From: an uncultured Achromobacter sp.
GTDB lineage: Bacteria; Pseudomonadota; Gammaproteobacteria; Burkholderiales; Burkholderiaceae_B
DNA: 8,177 bases
Direction: 5' to 3'
Assembly: GCA_913775005.1 (NCBI GenBank)
Contig: CAJYKY010000104.1
Coordinates: forward strand, 1-8,177
Shown here: positions 6,483-8,177 of the stretch, piece after piece
How the letters are laid out: every line of letters starts with the position of its first letter
How positions within the stretch are numbered: the first letter of the stretch is position 1
The notes under the pieces: generated by a model
Told to the model about the DNA's origin: nothing
The model's database searches: none
Seen by the model: only the letters and a program-made list of their open reading frames with translations
Position numbers and translations under genes: made by a program

Positions 6483-7211
6483 ATGCGCTTCCCCCGCCTC
6501 GTTGTTCTTGCAGGTGTCGTTGCCGTAATGGCCGGCTGTGCGACCGTAAAACCGCAGTCGGAATCCGAATACAAACAATCCATGGCCGCAGCGGAAAAGA
6601 CGCTGGAGCAAAAGGGCGCAGACCAGGCCGTCGCGCAATTCGAAGAGATCGCACAGCGCAATCCGTCCAAGGGAGAACCCTGGTCGTACATCGCGAAGAT
6701 CCGCTTCGATGAACAGAAATATGGTCAGGCCATCGTGGCTGCGGATGAAACGCTGAGCCGCGATCCGGATGACTTCGTCGCCAAGACCGTGCGCGCCGTG
6801 GGTGGCCTGCGCGTCGCCATGCAATCGCTGGCAGATCTGCGCGCCGATGCGCTGCTGGCAGGCAATGCGCGTGCCGATGCCGTGGCGCTGGCCGCGTCGA
6901 TGCGTGAAACGCTGGGGCAGGATGTGCTGTTCCCCGAAGGCCGCCGCCCGCCGCCGCGTCCGCGTCAACCGCCGCGCAAGGTCGAACCCGCCGCAGCTGT
7001 TCCCGGCGCGAGCATTCCCGGCCTGGGCACCCCCGCAGCGCCGGCACCCGGCAACGCGGCCCAAGCGGCGCCTGCATCGCAAGCGGCAACGCCCAGCGCG
7101 GCGCCTGCCACCACGCAGCCGACGCAGCCCGCTGCGCCCAAACCCGCTACTCCGCCTGCCCAGCAGCCCAACCGCGCGCCGAATCCGTTCGGCGACCTGC
7201 TTACCAAGTGA
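6483..7211 (+). CDS. T6SS-associated TPR lipoprotein with Pro/Ala-rich tail (TagM-like)
   Basis: A 242-residue predicted lipoprotein. Seen: a short signal (MRFPRLVVLAGVVAVMAGC) with the lipidated Cys at 19 and Ala at +2, suggesting the outer membrane. Residues about 28-105 have TPR-like helices (KTLEQKGADQAVAQFEEIA and KIRFDEQKYGQAIVAADETL), followed by an Ala-rich helical part to about 145. From about 151 to 235 it is a Pro/Ala-rich low-complexity tail that begins with a basic RRPPPRPRQPPRK patch and ends NPFGDLLTK. It lies directly upstream of tssB on the same strand. From memory, Burkholderia-type T6SS loci carry a lipoprotein gene in this position (called tagM in some papers); that identity is not verified, so no symbol is given. 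A role in the outer membrane or periplasm of the T6SS is inferred from the lipobox and position. Start ATG 6483 is the only one that keeps the signal. Confidence 0.82.
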   Translation: MRFPRLVVLAGVVAVMAGCATVKPQSESEYKQSMAAAEKTLEQKGADQAVAQFEEIAQRNPSKGEPWSYIAKIRFDEQKYGQAIVAADETLSRDPDDFVAKTVRAVGGLRVAMQSLADLRADALLAGNARADAVALAASMRETLGQDVLFPEGRRPPPRPRQPPRKVEPAAAVPGASIPGLGTPAAPAPGNAAQAAPASQAATPSAAPATTQPTQPAAPKPATPPAQQPNRAPNPFGDLLTK

Positions 7212-7217
7212 TTCGCC

Positions 7218-7249
7218 CAGGCGGCGCCGGCTGTTCCGGCGCCCGCCTG
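7218..7249 (+). other. Strong GC hairpin between the lipoprotein gene and tssB
   Basis: Six bases after the lipoprotein TGA, a near-perfect inverted repeat starts. Arms 7218-7230 and 7236-7249 form 13 base pairs with one bulged C around the loop CTGTT. No T-run follows, so it is not a classical intrinsic terminator. It could stabilise the 3' end of the upstream message or separate expression of tssB/tssC from the lipoprotein gene. Confidence 0.7.
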
Positions 7250-7283
7250 ACCGACCGACACGATCCTTTGCACGGAGCCTTCC

Positions 7284-7799
7284 ATGGCCAAGAAAGAAAG
7301 CGTTCAAAAACGATTGCAGAAAGTCCGTCCGCCGCGCGTTCAGCTCACGTATGACGTAGAGAAGGGCGATGCCATCGAACAGAAGGAACTTCCCTTCGTC
7401 GTCGGCGTGGTGGGAGATTTTTCCGCGCAATCCGAAGCCGAGCTGCCGCGTCTGAAGGACCGCAAGTTCGTCAACATCGATGTGGATAACTTCGATGACG
7501 TGATGCGCGGTCTGGAACCGCGCGCGGCGTACCGCGTGAAGAACGCGCTGACCGAAGAGGGCGGCACGTTCGGCGTGGACCTGAAGTTCCGGTCCATTGA
7601 AGACTTCCGCCCGGAAGCCGTGGTGCAGCAGGTGGACCCGCTGCGCGAACTGCTGGATATCCGCACCAAGCTGGCGGACCTGCGCAACAAGCTGGCCGGC
7701 AACGACAAGCTTGAAGACCTGCTGGGCGAAGTGTTGACCAGCACCGAAAAGCTGCAACAGCTGACCAGCGAGACCGACAAGGGAGGCCGCAATGAGTAA
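7284..7799 (+). CDS. tssB: TssB (VipA) T6SS contractile sheath small subunit
   Basis: TssB pairs with TssC to build the cytoplasmic contractile sheath around the Hcp tube. The 171-residue length is typical. Seen: the family N-terminus with RPPRVQLTYDVE (about 15-26), LPFVVGVVGDFSAQSE (about 36-51) and RKFVNIDVDNFDDVM (about 60-74), then a long helical C-terminal part (LRELLDIRTKLADLRNKLAG onward) that includes the region known in this family to interlock with TssC. ATG 7284 has GGAG at 7274-7277, six bases upstream. It follows the lipoprotein gene by 72 bp and overlaps the start of tssC by 8 bp. Confidence 0.98.
   Translation: MAKKESVQKRLQKVRPPRVQLTYDVEKGDAIEQKELPFVVGVVGDFSAQSEAELPRLKDRKFVNIDVDNFDDVMRGLEPRAAYRVKNALTEEGGTFGVDLKFRSIEDFRPEAVVQQVDPLRELLDIRTKLADLRNKLAGNDKLEDLLGEVLTSTEKLQQLTSETDKGGRNE
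7779..7786 (+). promoter_or_regulatory. Ribosome binding site of tssC inside the tssB end
   Basis: AAGGGAGG lies in the last codons of tssB, five bases before ATG 7792. The start overlaps the tssB stop (TAA 7797-7799), an arrangement that suits translational coupling and matched TssB/TssC amounts. Confidence 0.8.
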
Positions 7800-8177
7800 T
7801 TCCGCCGCTGCACAGAACACTGCCGCCGCCCCGGCCGAGGCACAGAGCGGTCTGCTTGACCAGATCGTCGAACAAAGCCGCGTGGCCAAGTCCACCGCCG
7901 AGCACGACCGCGCGAAAGACATCATCGGCGAGCTGGTGCGTGAAGTCATGAAGGGCACCGTCGTCGTGTCGGACAATCTGTCCGCGATGCTGGATGCGCG
8001 CGTGGCCGAGCTGGACCGCCTGATCTCGGCGCAGCTGAGCCAGGTGATGCACGCGCCGGAATTCCAGAAGCTGGAAAGCACGTGGCGCGGCCTGCACTAC
8101 CTGTGCCAAGAGACCGACACCAGCCCCATGCTGAAGATCAAGGTGCTGAACACCACCAAGCGTGACCTGGTTCGCGA
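7792..8177 (+). CDS. tssC: TssC (VipB) T6SS sheath large subunit, N-terminal part only
   Basis: TssC is the larger sheath subunit. It forms a heterodimer with TssB, and ClpV recycles the contracted sheath. The first 128 complete residues are visible; the family is usually close to 500, so roughly three quarters lies beyond the right edge. Seen: an Ala-rich N-terminus, then SGLLDQIVEQSRVAKSTAEH and the strongly conserved FQKLESTWRGLHYL followed by MLKIKVLNTTKRDL, which are typical TssC. Hcp, TssE, TssF, TssG and ClpV genes would be expected further downstream, as in related loci (inference). Confidence 0.97.
   Translation, partial: MSNSAAAQNTAAAPAEAQSGLLDQIVEQSRVAKSTAEHDRAKDIIGELVREVMKGTVVVSDNLSAMLDARVAELDRLISAQLSQVMHAPEFQKLESTWRGLHYLCQETDTSPMLKIKVLNTTKRDLVR

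Noticed and set aside
6477..8081. A 534-codon minus-strand frame opposite the lipoprotein, tssB and tssC genes
   Set aside because: It covers three well-supported sense genes and crosses their junctions, and its Arg-rich low-complexity translation is typical of a codon-bias shadow.

Overview
The window is part of a type VI secretion system (T6SS) locus from a GC-rich proteobacterium. Gene content, protein style and the divergent arrangement suggest a betaproteobacterium of the Achromobacter/Bordetella (Alcaligenaceae) or Burkholderia kind. That placement is inference from recognition, not from a database search. No RNA gene, transposase, integrase or CRISPR array was seen.

Layout. Minus strand, reading right to left: tssJ (outer-membrane lipoprotein, 5710-6327), tssK (baseplate/membrane-complex connector, 4297-5643), tssL (inner-membrane DotU-type protein, 3501-4280) and vgrG/tssI (spike, 3417 running off the left edge). 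Plus strand, left to right: a TPR lipoprotein with a Pro/Ala-rich tail (6483-7211), tssB (sheath small subunit, 7284-7799) and tssC (sheath large subunit, 7792 running off the right edge). The two arms diverge from a 155-bp AT-richer intergenic region (6328-6482). It holds a good sigma54-like -24/-12 match facing the sheath operon and two overlapping dyads just before the lipoprotein start.

How the genes work together: TssB and TssC form the contractile sheath. TssK links the baseplate to the membrane complex, of which TssJ and TssL are two components. VgrG is the spike tip that is fired out. The third membrane-complex protein (TssM), Hcp, ClpV, TssA, TssE, TssF and TssG are not in the window and would be expected in the flanks.

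The least ordinary part is the VgrG tail. After a standard VgrG body (about residues 1-850) the frame stays open for at least 260 more residues. This extension is Gly/Ala-rich and holds three degenerate 42-45-residue repeats built around NPxxAL(S/P)AAxxML, two MAGFGG motifs flanking them, and an ASASAP hexapeptide repeat that reaches the window edge. Its end, and any effector domain beyond it, is out of sight.

No intergenic stretch exceeds 300 bases. The long antisense open frames opposite vgrG, tssK and tssB/tssC are codon-bias shadows.
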